DNA from: Carnegiea gigantea
Taxonomy: Eukaryota > Streptophyta > Magnoliopsida > Caryophyllales > Cactaceae
Reading direction: 5' to 3'
Length of the DNA stretch: 64,000 nucleotides
Assembly (NCBI GenBank): GCA_029747015.1
Contig: JAKOGI010000525.1
Coordinates: forward strand, 473,381 to 537,380
The translations under genes were made by a program, and so were the position numbers. This document shows positions 32,667 through 45,601 of the stretch, piece after piece. The notes under the pieces were generated by a model that was given only the letters and a program-made list of their open reading frames with translations, was not told the origin of the DNA and searched no databases. Each line of letters opens with the position of its first letter. Positions within the stretch are counted from its first letter, which is position 1.

Positions 32667-34985
32667 ATTATTGATTCAGAGAGATGATTACGTTTGGCTT
32701 TTTGTGAACATGCGAGTTGCAGTGACTTTTGTTTCTCTTTCCTCTCACCGTTCATGGCATTCCCAGTTTGAATTTTAGTTTTAAAACTCAGGTCTGTCAC
32801 ATCAGCAGTAATTTTGCTTGCATTCCAGTTAGTTTCCCAGCTATTAAAACTAATTTCAGAACAATTAAATTAAATACTGGCCATGAAGCCCACAATTAAA
32901 CATACCTTATTATTTATTATTTTTATTTTGTATTTGTATTTTAACTTTTGTAATTTATGTGAATGTTTTTTATTTTCGAAATTAAGGATTTTTTTTGTTG
33001 ACATTAAAAATGGATAATTTGATTTTAATCTTTCTTATTCTTCTGATTTTGTATTTGTATTTTAATTTTTGTAATTTATAGAATATTCTTCAAATGAAAA
33101 GTATTTTGCTGTAGTAATCTTTTATTTTTTTCCTTTTTGATGCTCATTCACACTCTTTTGGTTCTTGTGCTGCTACTAGTATAAAGAGCAATGCTCAGGC
33201 CTACAGCTTGAATCAAAAATAGAGAGAGAAAAGGGCAGTGTGTAAGGAGAGAGAAATCTAAAAGTCTGGTGTCAGGAGGTGGGCCCCCAACTGAAAAGTA
33301 TCCCCAGGAAACTGCAAAAAAACAGCTTTTCATTTATAAAATGGGGACTCAATAAAAAAGCAAAAGTGATACCTCAACAAACTTTCTTTTTTTTGCCCAA
33401 TGAAACATTAAATGCACCGTTCGCTTCACAAAAGGCCAGTGCAATGCTGTGTTTTGAGGCCAGAAAAGACCAAAAAAAAAAAAGCAATGCGGGACTGAAC
33501 TGTAGCGAGTTCCACCTGCCGTTTCACGCCAAGCGTATCCCTAGCTGGGGATGACTCGTGTGCCACACGAGGCCTGACCCTGGTATGTGGTCCCTCGGGT
33601 GGGAGTGCCCTAATATCGGTTTGGGGGCAAATTATACAATATATCCAGTAGTATAGCAATCTATATCCATGATAACTCTACTATAGGTTGAATTTTTTTT
33701 CAACTATAATAATTGATGAATTTGAATCATTGATCTAAAATAAACAAATCTCAGCCATTATTTTTTTTTAACCTTTAAACGGTGTTATAGGTCAAGAACC
33801 TTCCTCTTATAGTCTAGGTGTGGTTCTGTTTCTTTCTCTCTCCTACTGAATACTGACCCTTTTCATCTCTCCTCCAAAAACTCCATAACCACTATCACTA
33901 GAAGCTTTGAATAGAGCAAAGTGCCTAAAAAAAACCAAAAAATCCTAATTCTAATGTCCACCTTTGATTGCTTCACCAGAAAATTAATGTATTCTAGTGC
34001 TCAAATTAAACATTGCACCAATGTGAATTCTGACCATCTTGAATCAATGCTCATTGTATGCCTTCATTAGGGGCTATAGCTTTGGTTGTGTACAAAATTT
34101 ATGGAGTTTGATGCCCATTAATTTACATTGCTAGGGGATTTTGGAGAAACTCCGAAGACACGTATAGATAGTAAAAGGCAAGTGCTTGGTGTCCATTTCA
34201 AATTGGGAAGACTGCATTCCTGAAAGGAAGATTTCATGAACCCAATAGGGGCATCACTTGGTTGCATGTCCATTCATTTAAAAACTAAAAGAAAAGATAC
34301 CGAGTTCAAAGAAATATCAAAGACTTAGAGAAATAGAGAATGAGAAAGACAAATATTTATGTCCATTTCAAAATCTACTCGATCTCTATCCATCTCTCTT
34401 TGCCCCCTGCTCACCCAAAAAAAAAAAATTAAGGAAAATCAAAATTGTTCCTGAAATTCGTCGGTTCTTATTTATTGTCCAAACAATCTCACAAACTAAA
34501 TAGCAAACTATCCAAGGAAAGAGGGTGTTCAAGTATATGTGATTTTAAGGCATTCTTAAAAAAAAAATAGAAAGCAAAACACAAGGTTGACGACAAGACC
34601 ATCATGGGCCTTCCTAGTGGGTGGAGCTGGCCACAATTGTTGTACCTACAATATCTTTATCTCCTTCCTCCTCCCCATCACTACTTGGGTGTCGTAACGT
34701 TGCAACAGAGTAGCTCTATTTTCCCAATCCCATATTGAGAAAGGGGAGGGGAGACAGAAAGAGAAAGAATGACTTATCAAAATAGAAAAAAAAAAAGGAA
34801 TGTTTTAGTCACAAATTATTGGTTGTAGCAGGATACTAAACACACAAACAATTGTACGAATTTGTCATTATAAAATCAACGACGGTCATGTAATTTAACC
34901 ATGATAATTGAAAAAAAAATCAATTATCGTATAATCTTTGCTATATCTATAATAAAAGTAAATCATAGTTGACTTCCATGAGAGA
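32667..34985. other. AT-rich non-coding stretch, no gene recognised
   Basis: Starts with the ATTAT target duplication and continues the DNA that once adjoined 20108, i.e. distal upstream sequence of the membrane-protein gene. Contains AT-rich runs (32890-33110) and a GC-richer patch at 33500-33620 (with CGTGTGCCACACG, a short palindrome). No open frame has recognisable content. Confidence 0.5.
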
Positions 34986-37319
34986 GAATTTGTAAGGCCC
35001 GCGTACCTTATTTTCTGATAAGCTGTTCATCACACCTTTTTACGTTATAAAAACCGTATTTGATTCGCGATATGGACGAAGATTATTTTCTAAGTGCCTA
35101 TGTGAATGTTAATTTTATTAAAAAGAATGTTATTGTCACTGATTATTATTATTAATATTATTATTAGTTTTGAAAATCTTTTGATGATTTTTAATAAGCG
35201 CTATTAACGGTTATTAACGAGTATTAAATCGATTAAAAACCCGAATACAATTAGGTTGTCAACCTTAGAAGCAGTTCGATATTATTAAATTGAACCTAGA
35301 TAGGTTTGGGAATATGAATCAGCTTGGGACAAAAAAATTAGAGTGAGGGAGGGGCATTTTGGTAAATTGTGCGATACCCCCTCTCCTTCTTCCTCCTCAC
35401 GTGACCCCCCCAAGAACTCACCTCTTTCTCTCTGCTTCTACATCTCCTTCTTCTCCTCTTCACACCCATGACCTCAAGTACTAGAATCCCACTAACATTT
35501 TTGCCTCCCCCTGCTCGAAAATCCTCAAATTTCACCTCCGCAATGTCATACAAGCCCATCGTTGCAAAATCTGGGCAAACTTCGAAGGATGTCACCACGT
35601 TTTTGGTTGAATTGGGCGACGGTTTGAAGCACGAACGCATGCCCTTAGCTTAGCCATACAATCTAGCTTCTAGTGGCTTCAATCTTCTTTAATTTGGGAG
35701 TAAAATTCATAGCTTCAGGCATCTATCTCAAATTCAAGTCAGTGAGTGAGGCTTTGGGTCAAAATTGGGGTTCGATTTACATGATTTGGGCATGGTTAGG
35801 GTTCTGTTCGTGCGTGGTGAGCAGGAGTCAAGGGGTTGGTCCTGTTCGAACACCTAGAGTCGAGCCTAGCAGCTTCGAACGATCATCCGGCTTAGAATCG
35901 AGGTGAGGGCTCCTTTCCTCCTAAATTACTATTAATTTCCAACAATTTTAGCTAAGTTTAGTTAATGTATGATAATTCTAAGTTAGAAATCAATTTGGGG
36001 AAGTTAGAATCGATATTGAGAAATTATAATTATGGTATTGATTTTGATGAATCGCTTGTTGAGTAAACGCATGTTTGAACGAACCGATTAAATTGAGGAT
36101 TTGAAAGTAAATAGAACGTTGATAGTGGGCTGCTTTAGCATCAGTTGTCGCATCTGAAGGACTATTTAATGCTTAGGAGTGCTAGTTGGACGGTTGAAGT
36201 AATTGTGATGTAAACTGAATAATGTCTAAAAGTTATGACTAAGTCAGTTTGAGCATGTTAATGGTTTATTCTTGGTAATTACAAAGGAAATACTATGCCT
36301 ACGTATATTGGTTTGCGAACAAGAAAGTAAATATCGCTTGAAGTTTCTATTTGCATCAGTTTAGCATGTTAAATCTTAAGTTGGCTATTAAATATGAATA
36401 TTATACCTATGTACGATCGTTTTATATACTGTTGGTTTGTACATGTTAATATTGAATCGAGTTTGGTAGTTGGATGATTTGAGGTGGAACGGTTGAGTGG
36501 TTTGAGGTTCTTGTGGTCGGTGCTGTGTGAAGAGGGAGATAGGATTGTGAATTGTCGCAATCATGTGGATTACGAGGCCATGTGTGGCTTAATGAATTGT
36601 GATATGAAGTGTATGAATGTGCTATATGTGAACCCTTTTTCCCAATATGCTATGTGACGTTATATGATTGATTCTTTAAACTTTAGACGTCTTTAAAAAG
36701 AAAGGGTCATTTAGAAAGTTTGTTTTACACGTTTGAAAATACTTTTATGTTTGTCAGTTGTTTATTCGCGTGTTAGGACGTCTAAAGTGTAAAAAGGTCC
36801 TACACCGTCGATCTGCTCAGGTAGTGAGTCGACTGAATAGTTGATAGGTTTAGGAAGTTTAAAAGCAAACTAAAAGTGAGTTCGAAAATGTTTTATGGCA
36901 TCGGTTAGTGTATGATTTCTCCTTGCGTTTAAAAGAATTCAGACAACATAAAAAAGAGCATCTTAAGGTGCTAATTGTGTGTTTAGCTGATTTGTATGCT
37001 ATTTGCTTACTTGAGTCTCTATGAAATTTCGAGTTAAGAGCTAGTAAAACCGTTACGTTTCAAGAAGCATTTACATAGAAAGTTTATGAAGAGATGTTTG
37101 CCTCATAAATGAGCCAAGTGCTTTAAGTTTTTGAATGGTAGCAAGTTTGGGAACATTTTAAGCCTTTAGTTTATCCTTACACCCATCTTGAGTTTTAAAA
37201 TTGAATTTTCAAACGAATCTAGCTTGCATTTATTGCTAACTAAGTATTTAAGTCTCAAATGGGTTTCGATTTCGAACTTAGTTTGAATTAAACGTTAACT
37301 AAGCATGTTATGTCTCAAA

Positions 37320-37985
37320 TGAGTTTCGATCTACGATTTAGCAAATGTATTACGTTTAAAAGAAGCTTTTTAGATAAAAAGTGAAGTCGTCTGATGAGTT
37401 AGCAATCGTTTTACATTTATAAGAAGTTTTTAAGTTGAAAACAAAGTCGTTTTATGATTTAGCAACCGTATTTCATTTATATGTAGCTTCTAAGTTGAAA
37501 ACGAAATCGTTTTACGATTTAGTAAACTTAATACATCTATACAAAGTTTCTAAGTTGAAAACGAAGTCATTTTACGATTTAGCAACCCTATTACATTTAT
37601 ACGAAGCATTTAAGTTAGAAACTAAGTCGTTTTACGATTTAGTAAACATTTTACGTTTATAAGAAGCCAATTTAAGTTATTTACGAAGTCGATTTACGTG
37701 TTAACAAATCTTATTCCATTCATAAGAAGTTTCTAAGTTTAAAACTAAGTCGTTTTACAAACTAACAAACGTATGACGTTATTAAGAAGCATTTAAGTTG
37801 AAAACGAAATCGTTTTATGATTTAGCAAACTAATTACGTTTATATGAAACTTTTAAGTTAGAAACGAAGTCGTTTTATGAATTAGTAAACATATTACATT
37901 TATAAGAAGCTTTTAAAGTTAAAAGTAAAGTCATTTTACGAGTTAGTACGTTTATAAGAAGTTTCTATATTAAAAACGAAATGAG
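37320..37985 (+). repeat. 60-bp imperfect tandem array
   Basis: About ten or eleven units of roughly 60 bp with the pattern AAGTTGAAAACGAAGTCG, TTTTACGATTTAGCAAAC, then TTACATTTATA and AGAAGC. For four units the period is exactly 60, so one frame stays open as a 20-residue repeat (KTKSFYDLA). Inside a non-coding LTR this is best read as a minisatellite, not a protein. Confidence 0.88.
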
Positions 37986-38190
37986 CTATAAGCATTTAGA
38001 AAGATTATAGTCGTTTTGTTAAAAAGTAAGTTTTCAGCAAAGTAAGCATTTGAAAAAGAGAAATGAAATACGGTCTTAAAGGCTAAGAAAGTGCTAGGCA
38101 ATTGGCCAGAGGGTATGAACTGGACTCAAGATATGAGCTATCTTGGTGTAAGTTGTTCCTGAAAACTGGACACAAAGATGGCATGAGCTG

Positions 38191-39655
38191 TGTTGAATTC
38201 CAAGAGTACACAACCACAAGAGGGGGGTGAATTGTAGTGGTCGATTTTCGCCTAATAACTGACAAACAACCGTAGCACTTGATTGCAGAGATTGTTTGTA
38301 AATCACAAACAACCTTACGCCTTGTTTGTAGCGGTTGTTCTCAATTGATTCAGTAGCGAAATTCAAAGTAATAAATGCGGAAATAAAGCACACACAATTT
38401 TTACGTGGAAAACACCTCTAGCCCAACTGAGGTGTGAAAAACCACGACCTACCTCGTGTAGGATTTAACCACTTCACTAACGGGCTGAAAACGTTACAAA
38501 AGCAACACTCCTTGTTACAACTTGTAACCCACGTAACCTTCTTCCCTAAGACAGGTTACACCACGTCCAATCTCACCAGATAGGACACGTCCAAAGTCCA
38601 CACGACTGAGGACACACTCACTCACTTTCTGTTCTGAGAACAGGAGTACAAAACACCTTACTGGGGTGCTTCTGACTTAAGCAGATGTAAGGTACAATGA
38701 AGTCCTATTATGCCAAGAAATTGAAAGCTCAGTTAAGCACAATCTTCTCACGGTTTTTCTCTTTGAAATTCAGCTCTAAAAATCTCTTACTTCTTTGTAA
38801 AAACCGGATTGTCAAATGGGAGAGAGAATTTCAATATTTAAACGCACAACCCAACGGCTATTCTTTTCAAAAGATAGGAAAAATCCTCTATTTTTAGTCG
38901 CTTAGAAGATTCACCAAAGATTTCCAACGGCTAAGAGAGGAGAGAAGATTTTCTTAAAATATCTTGGCCGAGTAATCTAGCTTGAAAAGGATAAAATCTT
39001 GATTTATCCCAAATTCAATCAAGACCTAAAAATAAGGGATAAGAATCTTTCAAGAGAAATCTTTAGCAAAAATGGTTTTGCAATTTTTCAAATTCAAAAC
39101 AAATCTTTTTAGATCTGGCGGCCAACCGAAGCAAATTTCCAGATAAGACTGATGTAGCTGCTGTAGTTTTTGAGAACACCCTAGGCACCCTGTTTGCAGG
39201 GTTGTTTGGAAAGGTGTCCCAAAGTAGCTTTTCGAAAACCGTTTTCAAGAAGTGCTAAAAATGATACTTTCAAGATTGGCATATTAACAAGAGTCTAAAA
39301 GATAAAAACTAAATTAACCAAGACTCCTTGTAAGAATTAGTTGTCTTGTCAAGAGTGAATATGCTGCTCCAAAACACCTTGGTCACCTTGATTCCTTGGG
39401 TGATCTTGTGTAGCTGAATGTTCCTCAAGACTTAAACCATATGTGTTGTTTGCTGATCTTGTGTCACTGAAACTCGGAACCTGTTCCTAAGACTTGTTCT
39501 CAACATTTAACCACCAGGTTAATAAAATATCACAAACAGTGGTGTAGGAACAACGGTGTATTAGGCCCTGTTTGGAGAGCTTGTTTGGAACAACATTACT
39601 TAGACAAATATGTTACTCTTGGATTTGTTATCATCAAAACTAAATATAATCAACA
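38191..39655 (-). repeat. SIRE-like 3' LTR
   Basis: TGTTGAATTCC to AATCAACA on the plus strand. Nearly identical to 47392-48864; it is shorter by 8 Ts in one T-run (near 39080) and by one base near 39210, with one compensating difference elsewhere. Confidence 0.95.
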
Positions 39656-39669
39656 AATTCCCCCTTTTT
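39656..39669 (-). promoter_or_regulatory. SIRE-like polypurine tract
   Basis: The minus strand reads AAAAAGGGGGAATT directly before the 3' LTR. Confidence 0.85.
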
Positions 39670-39955
39670 GATGATGACAAACCAAGTGACCATATTGACA
39701 AAATTAAAAAGCTTAACAACGTTTAATGCTGATAGGGATCCTCTAGGTGCTAGGTCATAGAGCACGTCATATGGTTTTATTCATATGGTCTTATTCCCCC
39801 TTTTGGCATCATTAAAAAGCATAAACAACAGTATGAATGCAAGAAAAGAAATATAGAGCATAAGGTGCAAGAAGCATCATTAAGGAGATATTGCATTAAA
39901 AACAGTACAATGCCAAAAACGAAGATGGGAGGAGACAAGAGAACAGCCTAGTGAA
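39670..39955 (-). other. SIRE-like 3' untranslated stretch
   Basis: Non-coding sequence between the env-like ORF and the polypurine tract. On the plus strand a T/C-rich line with CCCCCTTTT occurs again near 39797, a second purine run on the coding strand. Confidence 0.5.
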
Positions 39956-41827
39956 TCAGGTTGCAGGGGGTGGTCTCGTTTGCAGAGGAGGAATGCTGGG
40001 GGCAAGAGTGGAGAGAAGGGCAAGCAATTCCTCATGGCGTTTGGCGGAGAGGGCTTGCTCCTCAGCAAGAGCAGCCTTGACAGCTGAGAGCTCATCCTTG
40101 AGGCGAGCATTGTCCTCAAAAACAGCCTCAAGTTTAATGGAAGGTTGCCCAGAAACAGGTGGTCGAGGTGGTCGACGACCCTGTTTGGAGACTGACCCTT
40201 CGCCAACCTCATAGCCACACCCGAGCAGAGTGTCAATCCCAATCGCATCAACGACTTGGGCCTCCACTCGCCGTGTGAGCACTATCCCAAGGTGCTCAAA
40301 CACCCTTATCAGCAGAAACCCATATCCAAGATCATGGGCCCGGGTGGTGTTCGCAATTCGCCCTATGTGGCGAATCATGATTGCAGGGAGGTTGATTGGT
40401 TCCTCCCGATCCAGTAAGTCCACCAGGCATTGATCGAGGGCATCAGCTGAGTTTCGCCCTTGACCTCGCGGAATTATGTTCTTGATAGTGAACATAAACA
40501 ATAGTTGGTGCAGGGAGGTCATTTCACCCTTCTTAACAGAGAGGGGTGTTCTCAGGCCCTGTTTTTGACTGAGACGTTGGGACACCTCTAGGAGCCTGGC
40601 TGTTTCTAGGGCTGTTTTGTCTTCCCTCACATATACGTCAAAGCCTTGGGAGGGTACTCCCAAAATTTTCCTAAGTGTGGGCGCATCAACCTTAATGCGT
40701 TGCCCATTCACAAAACTAGTCACCACTCCTTCGGTGACACTGCAGTTGGCGTAAAACTCAGCCAACTCAGGCACAGAACACCCCAGCTGGGTGTTTGCAA
40801 ACAAGTCGAGCTAGCCTTGAGCGCGCAACTTGGTCAGGAGCACCCCCAAACCCTGTTCCTCGAAAAAGCTTACATTCACTACCTTCCCCCTGACGACATT
40901 GCGCTTAAGCAACTGCGCATGTTTGTCAGACATAGGAGAGGGAGTGAACTGCTTTGGGCGTTTGGAGGCAGGAACAGAGGTGGTAGCTTCTGGTAGGGGG
41001 GCTGTTCTGGGCTTTCGCTTGAGGGGTGTTTTTGCAGGAGTGGGCTTCACAGCAGGTTTAGTGGTTGATTTTGGAGGGGCTTGTTCTTCAGAGGACTCGG
41101 AGAACACCGGTGTCCCATGTTTGAAGGTGGTGTTCTCAGAGTCAGAACTCGAGAACCCTTCGGTAGAAGAGGAGGAAATCTCCTCGATGACAGGAGTAGA
41201 GGGTTTGGAGATACGGTGAGAGGATTAAAAAGCTATTCTCGCAGATTTGCGAGAAGGCTTGGGGGATTGTGGAGAAGAGGGAGTTTGAGAGGGCTAAGAC
41301 CTTGGTTGTGGCCGTGTTCTTGGCGTTCTGCTACGCCTGGCCACTATTTTCACCCTTTTCCTTTTCTCTCCAGTTTAAGCGACCGGAGTGGGGGTTTCAG
41401 CCTCAGGGAGAGAATCCTTCTCTAAACTCTCCTATGATGTCTCATTCGACTTCCCTTGGAAGTCGACATTCAGATCCTCCACATACACACCTTCGACAGA
41501 GGCAGCCCCTGTTTCTGTCGCTGTGTCAGGAAACAACTCAGAAGAATAGGGCTCAAAATTAAACCCTTCAGGGGTTTCCAAGAGTTGGTCTTGAGACCCC
41601 GATAGTGTACCCTCTGACTCGACTTTAATGGGACAAGCAATTGTCCCTACAAGGAACACCAATTCCCTTCCACACTCGAAGGGAATATCATCCATCCCCA
41701 TTCCCACTGATTGTAGGGACAAGCTTTTCAGGAATTTGAAAGGCTTGTACAGGATTGGGCGAGGGGGAGCAGGGATTGAGGACACAAGAACGAGGGCTTT
41801 TGATTGAGAGGAGTTGTTGGGAGCCAT
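39956..41827 (-). pseudogene. env-like ORF of the SIRE-like element
   Basis: One frame from ATG 41825-41827 (MAPNNSSQSK) to TGA 39956, interrupted by stops including 41432-41434, several between 41220 and 41430, and TAG 40811-40813. The first third is Ser/Pro/acidic; the middle is Lys/Pro/Thr-rich. The last 280 residues contain the conserved block of plant retrotransposon env-like and transposon proteins (FYANCSVTEGVVTSFVNG, LRKILGVPSQGFDVYV, IPRGQGRNSADALDQC, AHDLGYGFLLIRVFEHLG), followed by a predicted coiled coil (DNARLKDELSAVKAALAEEQ). I saw no clear signal peptide or membrane segment, so an envelope role is only suggested by its position after pol. Function unknown; broken here. Confidence 0.8.
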
Positions 41828-42283
41828 TGTTGCTAGAAGAGAGAGATTAGGGTTTAAGGTTTTTGCAGGGTTTTCAGGTTTTGCTTGTGTGCGAGATGAA
41901 CGGAAGAACTGAGAACAGGGCATATAAAGAGAGAGAGAGAGAGCACCCAAAATCTTTAGAAGATTTCTCGGTTTGCAACGGGTGTGAGCATTAAAAGCTT
42001 GTGCCTTGGGAAGGAAAGAAAACACATCGAGCAACCAAGGGGCGTACCTGTTCTCTTCGTTATGCCTGTTCTTTGCCGTCTGATCTTGATTGGACTTAAT
42101 GGTATTAAGGCGGCTCCAGTACATCCCCTTATGCTGCACTAAGTGGATAAGTAGAGACAAAATGCACGCAATTCGAGTGTATGCAATCACATCCGTTGTT
42201 AATAAGATTTGCAAACAGGGGGAGAGAACAGGGTGTAAAGGTTGATCTTACCAAACCCAGTTCATGTTCTGGAAACAGGTATC

Positions 42284-43794
42284 TCAGGATGTTCTCACCA
42301 ACCCTAGTTCCAGTCTATTTCTCTCAAATTGATCTCTAGCTAGTGCCTTAGTGAATATATCAGCAATTTGATTTTCCGTTGTGCAAAAATTCATAGAGAT
42401 TAAACCCTTTTCAACATTATCTCTCAAGAAATGATGTCGAATGTCAATATGCTTTGTTCTTTTATGTTGACATGGATTTTTGGCAATGTTAATTGCACTT
42501 GTGTTATCACAAAAAATAGGAATGCATCCAGTGTCAACACAAAAGTCCTTAAGCTGTTGCCTTATCTACAACAGTTGAGCACAACATGAAGCTGCTGCAA
42601 CATATTCAGCTTCTGCTATGGACATGGCAACAGAATGTTGCTTCTTGGTAGCCCAAGATACCAAACAAGGTTTAAGAAAGTGAGCCATACCTGAGGTACT
42701 CTTTCTATCAACTAGGAATCCAGCATAGTCAGTATCAGCATATCCAACAAGATCAAAATTGCAACCTCTAGGATACCATAAGGCTAAATTGGGTGTATGT
42801 TTCAAATATCTTAGTATCCGTTTCACAGCCTTAAGATGAGTTTCCTTAGGATTAGATTGAAAACGAGCACATAAACCAACACTAAAAACAATATCTGGTC
42901 TACTAGCGGTTAGGTATAGGAATGACCCAATCATGCCCCTATAGAGTCTCTCCTCAACTGAGGGACTCCCATCATCCATAACCAACCTGGTTGAAGGAGA
43001 AATAGGAGTGTCTATAGGTTTGGCCAACTCCATCCCAAAACGCTTAAGTAGCTCCTTGATATACTTTTGTTGATGGATCATGGTGCCGTTTGGAGTTTGC
43101 TTGATTTGTAAGCCTAAGAAAAAGTTAAGCTCACCCATCATGCTCATCTCAAACTCACTCCTCATCATATTTGAAAATTCATTGCATAAATCATGATGAG
43201 TTGCACCAAATATAATGTCATCAACATATATTTGGACAATCAATAAATGTTCCCCCTTAGATTTTAAAAACAAGGTATTGTCTACCTTGACTCTTCTAAA
43301 ATCATTTTCAATTAAAAAACTTGACAACCGTTCGTACCAAGCTCTAGGAGCTTGTTTTAGGCCATAAAGAGCTTTGTCAAGTTTGAAAACATGGTTAGGA
43401 AATTCACTTTTTTCAAAACCATGGGGTTGTTTGACATACACCTCTTCTTTAAGGTATCCGTTGAGGAATGCACTTTTCACGTCCATTTGATATAGCTTGA
43501 TTTCCATATGAGCTGCAAAGGCTATTAAGATTCGAATAGCCTCAATTCTAGCAACTGGTGCAAAGGTTTCTTCATAATCGATCCCTTCTTCTTGATTATA
43601 TCCTTGAACAACCAGCCGTGCCTTGTTCCTAGTGACTGTTCCTCACTCATCCAGTTTGTTTCGGAACACCCACTTGGTTCCAATGATTGTTCTCTCTGCA
43701 GGTTTAGGTACAAGGTGCCATACTTTGTTTCTTTCAAATTGATGGAGCTCTTCTTGCATTGCCGTGACCCAATCTGAATCTGCAAGAGCTTCAT
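42284..43794 (-). pseudogene. SIRE-like reverse transcriptase and RNase H
   Basis: 43507-42566 is open and carries [33 protein letters not shown], the YVDD box at about 43217-43228, [10 protein letters not shown] and the RNase H start ([27 protein letters not shown]). TAG at 42566-42568 follows CAQLL, where related elements have Trp, so it fits a TGG to TAG change. The same frame continues with FCDNTSAINIAKNP, HIDIRHHFLRD and IADIFTKAL to a natural stop at 42284-42286. Upstream, the frame is broken at 43643-43645. Role: copying RNA into DNA. Confidence 0.92.
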
Positions 43795-45595
43795 TCACAC
43801 TCTTTGGCTCAATATTAGAGAGAAAAGCATAGAAAGCACAGAAATTCTTAAACTTAGACCTAGTTTGCACTCCACTGTTAATATCAGACAGAATTTGATC
43901 AAGGGGGTGCGAACTATGGTACTTCCATGGTCGTGGAGTAAGAGGATCCACAGACCCATGCTCTACTCTAGTCGTAATATCAAGCTTACGATCATCTCCT
44001 GAGCCTGTTTCTGCACCTGTTTGTAAGCCTGTTCCTGAAGAACATGGTCCCGAACAGGGTTCAACGGTGTTTCCCCCTGTTTGGTGTTCACCTTGCCTGC
44101 TGTTCTGAGGAACACCTTCAGGAGTTGTTTTCTCCATGGTGTTCTTACCTCGTTTATCTTGGAGCAACACTTCTTTTCGAACGAGACCTAATTCAAGTTC
44201 ATCTTCCTGTGCATCATACTCACTCAACAAGTTAGATTCATTAAAAAGCACATGCACACTTTCCTCAACACACAAGGTCCTTTTGTTAAAGACTTTGTAT
44301 GCCTTGCTGTGAGAAGAATAGCCAAGAAATATTGCCTCATCACTCCTAGGGTCAAACTTTCCTAAGGCATCCTTCCCATTATTATGCACAAAACACCTAC
44401 AACCAAATGTTCTTAGGTGCGTAATATTGGGTTTTCTGCCCTTGAAAAGTTCATAAGGAGTTTTGTTCAAAATGGGTCTGATCATGCATCTATTTATAAT
44501 GTAACATGAGGTGTTCAATGCTTCTGCCCAGAAATACCTAGGAAGACCACTAGCAATAAGCATTGTTCTGGTCATGTCTTCCAGGGTGCGATTTTTGCGC
44601 TCAACCACCCCATTTTGTTGGGGTGTTCTTGGAGCTGAGAAGTTATGATCAACACCATGTTCATTACAATAGTTGATAAAACTTGCATTTTCAAACTCAG
44701 TTCCATGATCAGATCTCAAGCTAATTAAGGAGTGTCCTACTCTCTTTTCAACCTTTTTGAGAAAGGCAATAAAATTCTCAAAGGTTTCATCTTTGGATGC
44801 CAAAAACAAGGTCCAAGTAAATCGAGAGTAATCATCCACTACAACAAGCACATACTTTTTCCCACCTCTACTAGTTATCCTCATGGGACCACACAAATCA
44901 ATGTGTAATAATTCTAGAGGTCAGGTAGTGCTTACACATTTTTTCGATTTAAAAGAAGATCTGACTTGTTTGCCTTTTGCACAAGCTTCACATACCTTGT
45001 CATCATTAAATTTGATGGAAGGTAGTCCAATAACCAGGTCTTTTGAAACAAGTTTGTTTAAAAGAGTAAGGCTTGCATGACCTAGTCTCTTGTGCCAGAG
45101 CATTATGTCATCATTCACAGCACTTAAACAAGTCAGGTTGTTTTGGGGAAGAGTGGAAATACATATTTTGTAAACATTTTTGTGTCGTTTCCCCCTTAAT
45201 ACGACATCTCCTGTGTTGACATTGACAACCAAGCAATGTGTTCGTGAGAACACCACTAGGTTGTTCTTGTCACACAGTTGGGACACACTTAGTAAATTAT
45301 GCTTTAAACCATCAACTAAGTGCACATTATCAATTGAGTGGGAGAGAGTTTTACCAATGCTACCTACACCGACAATTGTCCCAGACTTGCCGTTGCCAAA
45401 AGCCACGCTCCCACCGGTTGAAGCTGTAAGTAAGAGAAAGTTTGATTTTTCTCCAGTCATATGTCGCGAACACCCACTATCAACATACCACAGCTGCCTG
45501 TTTTCAAGGTTGTTTTCTGATCTGTTTGACAGGGTGTTTCTTATCCTGTTTGCTGGGTTGTTTGTGGGGTTGTTCTCTCTCACTTCAGCCTGCAA
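43643..45595 (-). pseudogene. SIRE-like protease and integrase
   Basis: 45595-44921: YVDSGCSRHMTG protease motif (about 45452-45487), DGLKHNLLSVSQLCD, and the integrase zinc motif (HKRLGHAS, CEACAKGKQ), ending at a stop at 44921. 44896-43643 in the same frame: VVVDDYSRFTWTLFL, LRSDHGTEF, FSAPRTPQQNGVVERKN (catalytic core with the expected Asp and Glu positions), FWAEALNTSCYI, LRTFGCRCFVHN, then a linker and the RT entry (MQEELHQFERNKVWHLV). Two nonsense codons, no indel seen. Confidence 0.92.
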
Positions 45596-45601
45596 AACAA
45601 A

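Noticed and set aside
37435..37662. A 75-codon frame with a 20-residue repeat (KTKSFYDLA)
   Set aside because: It is a 60-bp DNA minisatellite inside an LTR; other units in the array break the frame.
37320..37985. CRISPR-like array of regular repeats
   Set aside because: Units are contiguous with no unique spacers, and the genome is a plant.
38094..38393. Minus-strand frames of about 95-99 codons starting MCFISAF, found twice (also 47310-47594)
   Set aside because: Both start inside the two LTRs of the SIRE-like element and are there only because LTRs are duplicated; no domain.
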